64,000 nt of DNA from assembly GCF_023544665.1 (NCBI RefSeq), contig NZ_JAMJFL010000003.1, forward strand, positions 248,001 to 312,000. Direction: 5' to 3'. The notes beneath the pieces are model-generated. The model saw nothing but the letters and a program-made list of their open reading frames with translations. It was not told the origin of the DNA and did not search any database. Source of the DNA: Streptomyces sp. YS415 (lineage in GTDB: Bacteria; Actinomycetota; Actinomycetes; Streptomycetales; Streptomycetaceae). Positions 37,415-45,036 of this stretch are shown here, piece after piece. Position numbers and translations under genes: made by a program. The number at the start of each line of letters is the position of its first letter. Positions within the stretch are counted from its first letter, which is position 1.

Positions 37415-38343
37415 GCGGGGTCCTGTTCGGTGGGAGGAGCGGGGCCATCGGGCGGGAGGGGCGGGGTGCGGTGGGCGCGTTCCACAGCCTGGCCCCAGTA
37501 GGTGCCGGTGAGCATCAGGGCGGCGCCCAGACCGGTCAGCGCGGTCAGGTGCTCGCCGCCCAGGGCGATGCCCACCGCCACCGCCCACAGCGGCTCGGTG
37601 CCCAGCAGCAGGCTGGCCCGGCTCGCGGACGTCCGCTGCACGGCCCAGGTCTGCGCCAGGAACGCGAACACGCTGCAGAACAGGGCCAGATAGACCAGCT
37701 GGGTCCAGGTCGCCGCGTCGGCGCGGGCCAGCGTCGGCAGCCCCGACCCGGCGAGCGTCGGCACGAACAGCACCGTGCCGACCAGGGTCTGCACCGTCGT
37801 CAGATGCAGCGGACGGATCGCCCGCCCGACGGTCAGCCGTCCGACCAGCACGACATGGCCGGCCCGGATCACCGCGGCGCCGAGCATCAGCAGGTCGCCG
37901 AGGCGGGGCGCGTGGAAGCCGTTGCCGGACATCAGCAGGGCCACGGCGAGGACGCACACGCCGGTGGCGGCGTAGAAGGCGGCCGGCATGCCGCCGGAGC
38001 GCCCGGCACGGTCGAGGAGGGGGGTGAGCACGATGGTCAGGCTGATGATGAGCCCGGCGTTGGCGGCGGTGGTGTGGGCGACGCCGTACGTCTCCACGAT
38101 GAGCACCGCGGCCTGCGTCAGACCGAGCGGCACCCCGGCGCGCAGCTCGTCGCGGGTCCACCGGCGGGCGCCGGGCTTGAGGAGGACGACGCCGAGACAG
38201 GCGAGCGCGGACAGGGCGTAGCGGGCGAACAGCACCAGCAGGACGGGCAGGGCGGCGGTGGCCGTCTGGGCGGAGAGATAGCTGGATCCCCAGACGATCG
38301 CGACAAGGAGGAGTACCGCATCGGTACGGCGGACGTCGGACAC
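37384..38343 (-). CDS. EamA/DMT-family transporter
   Basis: A 319-residue inner-membrane protein with about ten hydrophobic segments in two EamA repeats (LLLVAIVWGSSYLSAQT at the start of the first and DLLMLGAAVIRAGHVVLVG at the start of the second). The C-terminal tail of about 30 residues is Pro-rich and cytoplasmic. DMT/RhaT-type carriers export metabolites such as amino acids or drugs. It is divergent from a LysR gene with a clear palindromic box between them, so its expression is probably LysR-controlled. It overlaps the YbaK gene by 31 bp. Confidence 0.9.
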   Translation of the reverse strand: MSDVRRTDAVLLLVAIVWGSSYLSAQTATAALPVLLVLFARYALSALACLGVVLLKPGARRWTRDELRAGVPLGLTQAAVLIVETYGVAHTTAANAGLIISLTIVLTPLLDRAGRSGGMPAAFYAATGVCVLAVALLMSGNGFHAPRLGDLLMLGAAVIRAGHVVLVGRLTVGRAIRPLHLTTVQTLVGTVLFVPTLAGSGLPTLARADAATWTQLVYLALFCSVFAFLAQTWAVQRTSASRASLLLGTEPLWAVAVGIALGGEHLTALTGLGAALMLTGTYWGQAVERAHRTPPLPPDGPAPPTEQDPACPKTPLTTA

Positions 38344-38388
38344 GCCCCCACGGTGCCCCGGATCGTCTCTGAAGCCCAGGTCCAGTTT

Positions 38389-38405
38389 CTAAAAGGATCT
38401 TTTAG
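38389..38405. promoter_or_regulatory. Inverted repeat CTAAAAG-GAT-CTTTTAG between transporter and LysR genes
   Basis: Perfect seven-base arms with a three-base centre, AT-rich in otherwise GC-rich DNA, halfway between the DMT transporter (start 38343) and LysR (start 38437) genes. LysR regulators usually bind interrupted palindromes just upstream of their own promoter, and this is the best candidate here. Confidence 0.6.
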
Positions 38406-38436
38406 GGCTGCTTCATCGGGTTCCTACACTGTGGGA

Positions 38437-39336
38437 ATGGACGAACGGCAGCTGCGGATCCTGCGGGAGCTCGGCGAACTGGGCAGTGTGACCGCGGTCG
38501 CCGAGGCGCTGCTGGTGACGCCGTCGGCGATCTCCCAGCAGCTCAGGCTGCTCCAGCGGGCGATCCCGGTCCCGCTCACCGAGCGGCAGGGCAGACGGCT
38601 GGTGCTGACCGACGCCGGGCAGGCGCTGGCGGGCGCGGCCGTGGAGGTGGAGACGGCGCTGGCGCGGGCCCGGGGCAGTGTCGAGGAGTTCGTCGGGCGG
38701 CCGGACGGGGAGGTGTCGGTGGCGGCGTTCCACAGCGCGGGCGGCTCGTTCTTCCCGCTCCTGCTGCGCGCCCTCGCCGGTCCCGGCAAGCCGCGGGTGA
38801 GGCTCGCCGACGAGGACGTACCGCAGGACGACTTCCCCCGGCTCACCAGGGAGTACGACATCGTCCTCGCCCACCGCCTGGACCATGCGCCGCCCTGGCC
38901 GGACACGGTCACCGTGACCACGCTGCTGCGCGAGCCGCTGGACGTGGCCATGCCCAAGGAGCATCCGCTGGCCGCGAAGCGCCGGGTCACCCCGCGCGAT
39001 GTGGCCGACGAGCCGTGGATCACCGTGCACGACGGCTTCCCGGTGATGGCCACCATCGACGCCATCGCGGCGGCGGCCGGCCGACGGCTCCGGCTCGCCC
39101 ACCGCATCAACGAGTTCGCGGTCGTGGCGGAGGCGGTGGCCGCCGGAGGAGGCATCGCGCTGATGCCCCGCTGGACGATGCGCCCCCATCCGGCACTGAC
39201 GCTGAGACCTCTTAGCGGCGTCCAGGCGAGGCGCACCATCGACGCCCTCTACCGCCCGGAGCGGACGGCACGAAATGCGGTCCGCACGGTACTGCGGGAA
39301 CTGCGCGCAGCGGCCCGCTCGATCCAAGCCGCCTAG
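38437..39336 (+). CDS. LysR-family transcriptional regulator
   Basis: A 299-residue LysR regulator. The winged HTH is at 1-60 (RQLRILRELGELGSVTAVAE, LLVTPSAISQQLRLLQ) and the effector domain covers about 88-290. ATG 38437 follows GGGAA. Divergent from the DMT transporter, with a palindromic box in between, so control of the transporter and itself is likely. The last 100 or so bases of the gene form the first unit of a tandem repeat that continues downstream. Confidence 0.92.
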   Translation: MDERQLRILRELGELGSVTAVAEALLVTPSAISQQLRLLQRAIPVPLTERQGRRLVLTDAGQALAGAAVEVETALARARGSVEEFVGRPDGEVSVAAFHSAGGSFFPLLLRALAGPGKPRVRLADEDVPQDDFPRLTREYDIVLAHRLDHAPPWPDTVTVTTLLREPLDVAMPKEHPLAAKRRVTPRDVADEPWITVHDGFPVMATIDAIAAAAGRRLRLAHRINEFAVVAEAVAAGGGIALMPRWTMRPHPALTLRPLSGVQARRTIDALYRPERTARNAVRTVLRELRAAARSIQAA

Positions 39337-39625
39337 GGGCACGGGGAACCGCGCGATCGGCCGCAGGAAGCGCACAGCCGCCGGGAGCGGTCGGCCTGTG
39401 TGGCGGTGTGCAGGGTGCTGCAGGAACGGCGGCACAGCGGCTGGTGCGAGCCAAGTGCCCCCAGGGGCGCGGGGAACGGCGCGACCAGCCACGGGAAGCG
39501 CATAGCCGCCGGAAGTGGTCGGCCCGTGTGGCGGTGCGCAGGGTGCTGCAGGAACTGCGCACAGCGGCCGGCGCGAGCCAGGCGCCCCAGGGGCGCAGGC
39601 AACCGCGCGATCCGCCACGGAAGGC
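39287..39625 (+). repeat. Tandem repeat, about 126-128 bp units, starting inside the LysR 3' end
   Basis: Three units are seen, with matching landmarks at 39287, 39413 and 39541 (cGGTaCTGCgGGAAC, then GGGTGCTGCAGGAAC twice). Each continues through a GCGCAGCGGCC-like stretch and GGGGCGCGGGGAACNGCGCG, the G-rich element that is repeated widely after Streptomyces genes. The first unit is coding (the LysR C terminus TVLRELRAAARSIQAA); the others are non-coding and slightly diverged. This explains the 334 bp gene-free gap; nothing else is seen in it. Confidence 0.8.
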
Positions 39626-39670
39626 CCGCAGCCGCTCGACAACCGACAAGTGCCCCTCGTCAGGAGGCGC

Positions 39671-40534
39671 TCAGAACGGATACCACCGCACCGTCGCATC
39701 CCCGTCCCGCAGCGAGGCCACCCGCCGCCGGAACTCCTCCCGCGCCTTGGGGTTGCTCGGCGCGTGCTGAGCCACCCACGCGCAACTGGCCGTCTCCCGG
39801 GCCCCCCGCAGCACCGCGCACCCCTCCCACTCCCGCACGTCCCAGCCGTACCCGGCGACGAACGACTCGTAGGCCGCCGCGGGCAGCCCGTACCGGTCGC
39901 GGGACAGGGCCATCACGACCAGATCGTGCTCGCGGAAGTCGCAGGAGAAGGTCTCCAGGTCGACCAGCACAGGCCCGTCCGTGCCCACGTGGACGTTGCG
40001 CGGCAGCGCGTCGCCGTGGATCGGGCCCACCGGCAGACGCGGCGTCAGCCGGGCCGCCGCCTCGGCGAAACCGTCCCGCCGCTCCCGCAGGTACGCCGCG
40101 TCAGCCGGGTCGATCGCGTCGCCCGCGAGCCGCAGCCAGCGTTCGACGCCGCCCAGCAGATCCCGTGCCGGAAGCCCGAAGGAGGGCGCGGGAAGGGCGT
40201 GGACGACCCGTAGGAGTTCGGCCAAATCGTGGGGCTCCGCGGGGCGGACCGGTTCGGGCAGCCGGTGCCACACCGTCACCGGGTGTCCCTCGACCAGCAG
40301 CGGCTCGGGCCCGGCCGCCCGGACCGCCGGGACGCCCGCCCCGGCCAGCCACCGCGCGATGTCCAGTTCGCGCCGCGCCCGGTCCAGCAGCCCTGCGTCG
40401 CGGCCCACCTTGACGACCAGGTCACCGGCGGCGAACACGGCGTTCTCGCCCAGGGCGAGGAGAGCCGCGTCCCGCGCCGGAGCGGGCAGCACGCCCGCCG
40501 CGGCCAGGACCTCCCGGGCCCGCATCTCGTCCAT
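39671..40534 (-). CDS. Aminoglycoside phosphotransferase-family kinase
   Basis: A 287-residue APH-fold kinase with a complete active site: HGDALPRN (catalytic Asp and metal Asn) and LVDLETFS (second metal Asp) at about 190-215. The N lobe carries LVVKVG with the ATP-binding Lys. Small-molecule kinases of this family modify aminoglycosides, homoserine, hydroxyamino acids or choline-like compounds; nothing here fixes the substrate. ATG 40534 is used; ATG 40525 is a close alternative. It diverges from the sugar ABC operon, and a role in phosphorylating the imported sugar is possible but unproven. Confidence 0.87.
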   Translation of the reverse strand: MDEMRAREVLAAAGVLPAPARDAALLALGENAVFAAGDLVVKVGRDAGLLDRARRELDIARWLAGAGVPAVRAAGPEPLLVEGHPVTVWHRLPEPVRPAEPHDLAELLRVVHALPAPSFGLPARDLLGGVERWLRLAGDAIDPADAAYLRERRDGFAEAAARLTPRLPVGPIHGDALPRNVHVGTDGPVLVDLETFSCDFREHDLVVMALSRDRYGLPAAAYESFVAGYGWDVREWEGCAVLRGARETASCAWVAQHAPSNPKAREEFRRRVASLRDGDATVRWYPF

Positions 40535-40696
40535 CGTCCGCCTCCATGTCGCCCTCGGTGAATGGTCATCCGTCGGCCAGTCTCGCATTCGCACAGGTCG
40601 GGCCAGGTGCGCGGTGTCTTGACGACGCCCACCCCTGTCACGACCATGACCAGGCCCACCTCGAGATCGCCACGAGCCCCACGAGGAGCCGCTCAC

Positions 40697-41608
40697 GTGA
40701 CCCTGGTGACCGCGACGAGGCGGTCCGCGCGGAAGGCGCCGCTGGACCGCGGGGCCTGGTTCCTGGTGCTGCCCGCGCTGATCCCCATCCTGCTGCTCAG
40801 CGTCGGGCCGCTGCTCTACGGGATCCTGCTGGCCTTCACCGACTCGCAGTCCGGGCGCACCGAGCCCACCCAGTGGATCGGCGGTCTCAACTTCCGGGAC
40901 CTGTGGCAGGACACCCTGTTCTGGGAGTCGTTCCGGATCGGTCTGGTGTGGGCCGTCGGGGTCACCGTGCCGCAGTTCCTGCTGGCGCTCGGGCTCGCCC
41001 TGCTGCTCAGCCAGGACCTGAGGCTGCGCTGGCTGGCCCGCGCCCTCGCGATCGTCCCGTGGGCCATGCCGGAGGTCGTGGTCGGGGTGATGTGGCGGCT
41101 GGTCTACAACGCGGACGCCGGCATCCTCAACGAGACCCTGCGCGACCTGCACCTCGGTGACGGCCGCGACTGGCTCAGCGGCCTGGCCACCGCCCTGCCC
41201 GCCGTCATCGTGGTCGGCGTCTGGGCGGGCATGCCGACCACGACCGTCGCCCTGCTCGCCGGCCTGCAGAACACCCCGCGCGAGCTGCACGAGGCCGCCG
41301 CCGTGGACGGCGCCGGGGCCTGGCGGCGCTTTCGGACCGTCACCTGGCCCGCGCTGCGGCCGGTCGCCCTCGCCATCACGGCGCTCAACCTCATCTGGAA
41401 CTTCAACTCCTTCGCCCTGGTCTACGTCCTGACCAGCGGCGGCCCCGGCGGCCGCACCCGGCTGCCGATGCTCTTCGCCTACGAAGAGGCCTTCCGCTAC
41501 GGCCAGTTCGGCTACGCCGCGGCGATGGGATGTGTGATGGTCGCCCTGGTCTCGGTCCTGCTCGCCCTGTTCCTCGTGGGCCGGCTGAGGGGAGGGGACG
41601 AGTCATGA
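40697..41608 (+). CDS. Sugar ABC transporter permease (MalF-like)
   Basis: A 303-residue inner-membrane permease with six hydrophobic segments and the EAA loop HEAAAVDGAGAWRRFRTVTWPALRP, which docks the ATPase. It is the first gene of a three-gene importer operon. The GTG start at 40697 follows GAGGAGC by seven bases and gives a normal MalF-like N terminus; a longer frame from 40562 is less likely. Its stop overlaps the next permease start (ATGA). Confidence 0.9.
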   Translation: MTLVTATRRSARKAPLDRGAWFLVLPALIPILLLSVGPLLYGILLAFTDSQSGRTEPTQWIGGLNFRDLWQDTLFWESFRIGLVWAVGVTVPQFLLALGLALLLSQDLRLRWLARALAIVPWAMPEVVVGVMWRLVYNADAGILNETLRDLHLGDGRDWLSGLATALPAVIVVGVWAGMPTTTVALLAGLQNTPRELHEAAAVDGAGAWRRFRTVTWPALRPVALAITALNLIWNFNSFALVYVLTSGGPGGRTRLPMLFAYEEAFRYGQFGYAAAMGCVMVALVSVLLALFLVGRLRGGDES

Positions 41609-42438
41609 GGACGCGCCCCGCCGCCCGCGTCGCCCAGTACGCCGCCCTGCTCGGTTATCTGGTCTTCCTCGCCTTCCCCTTCCTCTGGCTGATCTCCACC
41701 GCCTTCAAGCCGCCCCGCGAACTCGGCAGCCTCCACCCCACCTGGATCCCCGAGAACCCCACCCTGGACAACTTCCGCCAGGCCTTCGACGAACAGCCGC
41801 TCCTCCAGGCCGCGGGGAACTCCCTGGTCGCCGCGGTGTCGGCCGCCCTGGTCGCCGTACTGATCGCGACTCCGATGGCGTACGTCATGGCCCGCCACCG
41901 CACCCGGCTCGCGCGCGCCGCGACCGGCTGGGTCGTGGTCAGCCAGGCGTTCCCGCTGGTGCTGGTGATCATCCCGCTGTTCCTGGTGCTGAAGAACCTG
42001 CGGCTGATCGACTCCCTGGCCGGGCTGATCCTGGTGTACGTGGTGTGGGCGCTGCCGTTCGCGCTGTGGATGCTCGTCGGCTACGTCCGGGCCGTGCCCA
42101 CCGAGCTGGAGGAGGCGGCCGCCGTCGACGGGGCCGGCCGGCTGCGCACCCTGGTCTCGGTGACCGCGCCCCTGCTCGCGCCCGGGATCGTGGCCACGGG
42201 GCTGTTCGCCTTCGTCACCGCGTGGAACGAGTTCTTCTTCGCGCTGGTCCTCCTGAAGACCCCGGAGAAGCAGACCCTGCCGGTGATCCTCACCCACTTC
42301 ATCGGCGCGGAGGGCGTCGCCGACCTCGGCCCGCTCGCCGCGGCCGCGTTCCTCGCGACGCTGCCCTCCCTGGTCGTCTTCGCGATCGTCCAGCGCCGCA
42401 TCACGGGCGGCATGCTCGCCGGGGCGGTGAAGAACTGA
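41605..42438 (+). CDS. Sugar ABC transporter permease (MalG-like)
   Basis: A 277-residue permease with six membrane segments and the EAA loop LEEAAAVDGAGRLRTLVSVTAPLLAPG. Together with the first permease it forms the transmembrane channel. The start overlaps the upstream stop, and the stop overlaps the binding-protein start by one base (TGATG). The order permease, permease, binding protein is the reverse of the usual binding protein first. Confidence 0.9.
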   Translation: MRTRPAARVAQYAALLGYLVFLAFPFLWLISTAFKPPRELGSLHPTWIPENPTLDNFRQAFDEQPLLQAAGNSLVAAVSAALVAVLIATPMAYVMARHRTRLARAATGWVVVSQAFPLVLVIIPLFLVLKNLRLIDSLAGLILVYVVWALPFALWMLVGYVRAVPTELEEAAAVDGAGRLRTLVSVTAPLLAPGIVATGLFAFVTAWNEFFFALVLLKTPEKQTLPVILTHFIGAEGVADLGPLAAAAFLATLPSLVVFAIVQRRITGGMLAGAVKN

Positions 42439-43709
42439 TGCGCGCACGCTGGATCCTCGTCCTGCTGCTGCTCCTCGCGGGCTGCACCGGCGGCGGTGAC
42501 GCCGACGACGGCCGGATCACCCTGCGCTTCCAGTCCCTGGCCTGGCAGGAGGAGTCCGTCGCGGTCAACAAGGAACTCGTCGAGGAGTGGAACGCGAGCC
42601 ATCCGGACGTCGAGGTCGAGTACGTGCAGGGCAGTTGGGACAGCGTCCACGACCAGCTGCTCACGTCCTTCGAGGGCGGCGAGGCACCCGACATCGTGCA
42701 CGACGCCTCCGACGACCTCGCCGACTTCGCCTACGGCGGCCATCTCGCCGACCTGACCGACCTGCTGCCGGACCGCCTCAAGGCCGACATCCCCGAACGC
42801 AGTTGGCAGACGGTGACCTTCGGGGACGGCATCTACGGCGTGCCGTTCCTCCAGGAGCCGCGCGTGCTCATCGCCAACGCCACCTGGCTGAGGAAGTCCG
42901 GCGTCCGCATCCCCACGCCGGAACACCCCTGGACCTGGCCGGAGTTCCGGCGGATCACCGAGGAGCTGAGCGGCGACGGCACCTACGGCGTGGCCTGGCC
43001 GCTGAAGGAACCCGTCTCCGCCACCCTCAACCTCTCCCTGTCGGCCGGCGGACAGCTCTTCCACCGGAACGCCGACGGCAAGGTCGAGATCCGCTTCAAG
43101 ACCGCCGACGAGGTGGTCCCCAGGACCATCCACGACCAGGTCAACTCCGATGGCAGCGCCTCCGGTTCGACGCTCGGCAGCGGTGGCTCGGACACCCTGC
43201 CCGGCTTCTTCGGCGGCAGGTACGCGATGGTCCCGCTCGGCTTCTCCTACCGCCAGCAGATCGTGCAGCAGGCCCCGGAGGGCTTCGACTGGCGGGTCCT
43301 GCCCGCCCCCGCGGGCGCGGACGGACTCACCCAGGGCGTCAGCCCGCAGACGCTCTCCGTCGCCGCGGACAGCCCTCACCCGGAGGAGGCGGCCGAGTTC
43401 ATCGACTTCCTGCTCCAGCCGCGGAACATGGTCCGGCTCGCCCTCGGCGACTGGATGCTGCCGACCGGCACCGAGGCGCTCCAGGACCCGGCGCTGCGCA
43501 CGGCCGAGCACGACTGGGCGACCGGCACCGCCCTCGCCGCGCACCTGCGCTCGGCGCCCGCGCAGTCGGTCCGCGGCTACCCGGAGTGGAAGGACAAGGT
43601 CGCCACCCCCGCCCTGCAGGAGTACTACAGCGGGGCGATCGGCCTCGACGACCTGCGCGAGCGCCTGGAGGAGGACGGAAACCTGGTCCTCGCCCGCTAT
43701 CAGAGGTGA
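42438..43709 (+). CDS. Sugar-binding lipoprotein of ABC importer
   Basis: A 423-residue extracellular solute-binding protein of the family-1 (maltose/oligosaccharide) type. A very short signal peptide ([16 protein letters not shown]) ends in a lipobox with Cys16, so it is a lipoprotein. The mature fold shows [20 protein letters not shown], a typical first strand, then [16 protein letters not shown] and a Trp/Tyr-rich C-terminal lobe. No ATPase gene is in the operon; streptomycete sugar importers often share the general ATPase MsiK. The sugar is unknown. Confidence 0.88.
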   Translation: MRARWILVLLLLLAGCTGGGDADDGRITLRFQSLAWQEESVAVNKELVEEWNASHPDVEVEYVQGSWDSVHDQLLTSFEGGEAPDIVHDASDDLADFAYGGHLADLTDLLPDRLKADIPERSWQTVTFGDGIYGVPFLQEPRVLIANATWLRKSGVRIPTPEHPWTWPEFRRITEELSGDGTYGVAWPLKEPVSATLNLSLSAGGQLFHRNADGKVEIRFKTADEVVPRTIHDQVNSDGSASGSTLGSGGSDTLPGFFGGRYAMVPLGFSYRQQIVQQAPEGFDWRVLPAPAGADGLTQGVSPQTLSVAADSPHPEEAAEFIDFLLQPRNMVRLALGDWMLPTGTEALQDPALRTAEHDWATGTALAAHLRSAPAQSVRGYPEWKDKVATPALQEYYSGAIGLDDLRERLEEDGNLVLARYQR

Positions 43710-43739
43710 CGGCCCGGACATCACAGCACTCCTAATAAG

Positions 43740-43776
43740 TTGCACGAGACGTCTCGTCTCGCTTAAGGTTCAGGGC
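43740..43776 (+). promoter_or_regulatory. Promoter with perfect palindrome before the glycosyltransferase gene
   Basis: -35 TTGCAC (43740-43745), 18 bp spacer, -10 TAAGGT (43764-43769). The -10 ends seven bases before the ATG, so the transcript may start at or next to the start codon (leaderless). The spacer and -35 edge carry the perfect 14-base palindrome ACGAGACGTCTCGT (43744-43757), a likely repressor operator of the TetR or GntR kind. Confidence 0.65.
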
Positions 43777-44973
43777 ATGACCTCACCCGCGCACATCGCC
43801 ATGTTCTCCATCGCCGCCCACGGCCACGTGAACCCGAGCCTCGAAGTGATCCGTGAGCTCGTCGCGCGCGGACACCGGGTCACCTACGCGATCCCGCCCG
43901 CGTTCGCCGAGAAGGTCGCCGGGACCGGCGCCGAGCCGAAGCTGTGGAACTCCACCCTTCCCGGCCCGGACGCCGACCCCGAGGCCTGGGGCAGCACCCT
44001 GCTGGACAACGTCGAGCCGTTCCTGGCCGACGCGATCCAGGCGCTGCCCCAGCTCGTCGAGGCCTACCGGGGCGACGAACCGGACCTCGTCCTGCACGAC
44101 ATCACCGCCTACCCCGCCCGTGTCCTCGCCCACCGCTGGGGCGTCCCCGCCGTCTCGCTCTCGCCGAACCTCGTCGCCTGGGAGGGCTACGAGGAGGAGG
44201 TCGCCGAGCCGATGTGGGCGGAGCCGAAGAGGACCGAGCGGGGGCGGGCCTACTACGCCCGCTTCCACGCCTGGCTGGAGGAGAACGGCATCACCCTGCA
44301 CCCGGACCGGTTCGCGGGCCGCCCCGACCGCTCCCTCGTACTGATCCCGAAGGCGCTGCAGCCGAACGCCGACCGGGTCGACGAGTCGGTGTACTCCTTC
44401 GTGGGCGCCTGCCAGGGCGACCGCGGCGCCGAGGGGGAGTGGCAGCGGCCCGCCGGTGCCGAGAAGGTCGTCCTCGTCTCGCTCGGCTCGTCCTTCACCA
44501 AGCAGCCCGGCTTCTACCGGGAGTGCGTCAAGGCATTCGGGGAACTGCCCGGCTGGCACCTCGTGCTCCAGATCGGCCGCCATGTCGACCCCGCCGAGCT
44601 GGGCGACGTACCCGCCGATGTCGACGTGCGCTCGTGGGTGCCGCAGCTCGCCGTGCTGAAGCAGGCCGACCTGTTCGTCACCCACGCCGGCGCGGGCGGC
44701 AGCCAGGAGGGGATGGCCACGGCCACCCCCATGATCGCCGTACCGCAGGCCGTGGACCAGTTCGGGAACGCGGAGATGCTCCAGGCGCTCGGTGTGGCCC
44801 GGCAACTGTCCACCGAGGAGGCGACCGCCGAGGCGCTGCGTGAGGCCGCGCTCGCCCTCGTCGGCGATCCGGAGGTGGCCGCGCGGCTGAAGGAGATCGC
44901 GGCGCAGATGGCCGAGGAGGGCGGCACGCGGCGGGCGGCCGACCTCATCGAGGCCGAACTCCCCGGCCGGTGA
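43777..44973 (+). CDS. Macrolide-type glycosyltransferase (MGT/OleD-like, GT1)
   Basis: A 398-residue GT1-family glycosyltransferase. The N-terminal half begins [19 protein letters not shown], with the conserved acceptor-side His15 or so, and the C-terminal half has the sugar-nucleotide binding motif [16 protein letters not shown]...[11 protein letters not shown] at about 305-335. It is closest to the MgtA/OleD group, which glucosylate macrolides and other phenols to inactivate or protect. That it defends against a drug is inferred. Transcription may be leaderless under a palindrome-overlapped promoter. No macrolide cluster is in the window. Followed by a strong terminator. Confidence 0.9.
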   Translation: MTSPAHIAMFSIAAHGHVNPSLEVIRELVARGHRVTYAIPPAFAEKVAGTGAEPKLWNSTLPGPDADPEAWGSTLLDNVEPFLADAIQALPQLVEAYRGDEPDLVLHDITAYPARVLAHRWGVPAVSLSPNLVAWEGYEEEVAEPMWAEPKRTERGRAYYARFHAWLEENGITLHPDRFAGRPDRSLVLIPKALQPNADRVDESVYSFVGACQGDRGAEGEWQRPAGAEKVVLVSLGSSFTKQPGFYRECVKAFGELPGWHLVLQIGRHVDPAELGDVPADVDVRSWVPQLAVLKQADLFVTHAGAGGSQEGMATATPMIAVPQAVDQFGNAEMLQALGVARQLSTEEATAEALREAALALVGDPEVAARLKEIAAQMAEEGGTRRAADLIEAELPGR

Positions 44974-44980
44974 GCACAGC

Positions 44981-45020
44981 CGAGGGCCCGTCGGTTCCCC
45001 CGTGAACCGACGGGCCCTCG
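44981..45020. terminator. Strong bidirectional terminator between glycosyltransferase and MMPL genes
   Basis: A perfect 17-base stem (CGAGGGCCCGTCGGTTC at 44981-44997 and its complement at 45004-45020) with a six-base loop CCCCGT lies between two convergent genes, 7 bp after the glycosyltransferase stop. Confidence 0.85.
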
Positions 45021-45036
45021 TGTCATGCGGTCCGGA

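Noticed and set aside
39337..39670. CRISPR-like array after the LysR gene
   Set aside because: The 126-128 bp periodic units are diverged whole-unit duplicates with no constant repeat and variable spacer structure.
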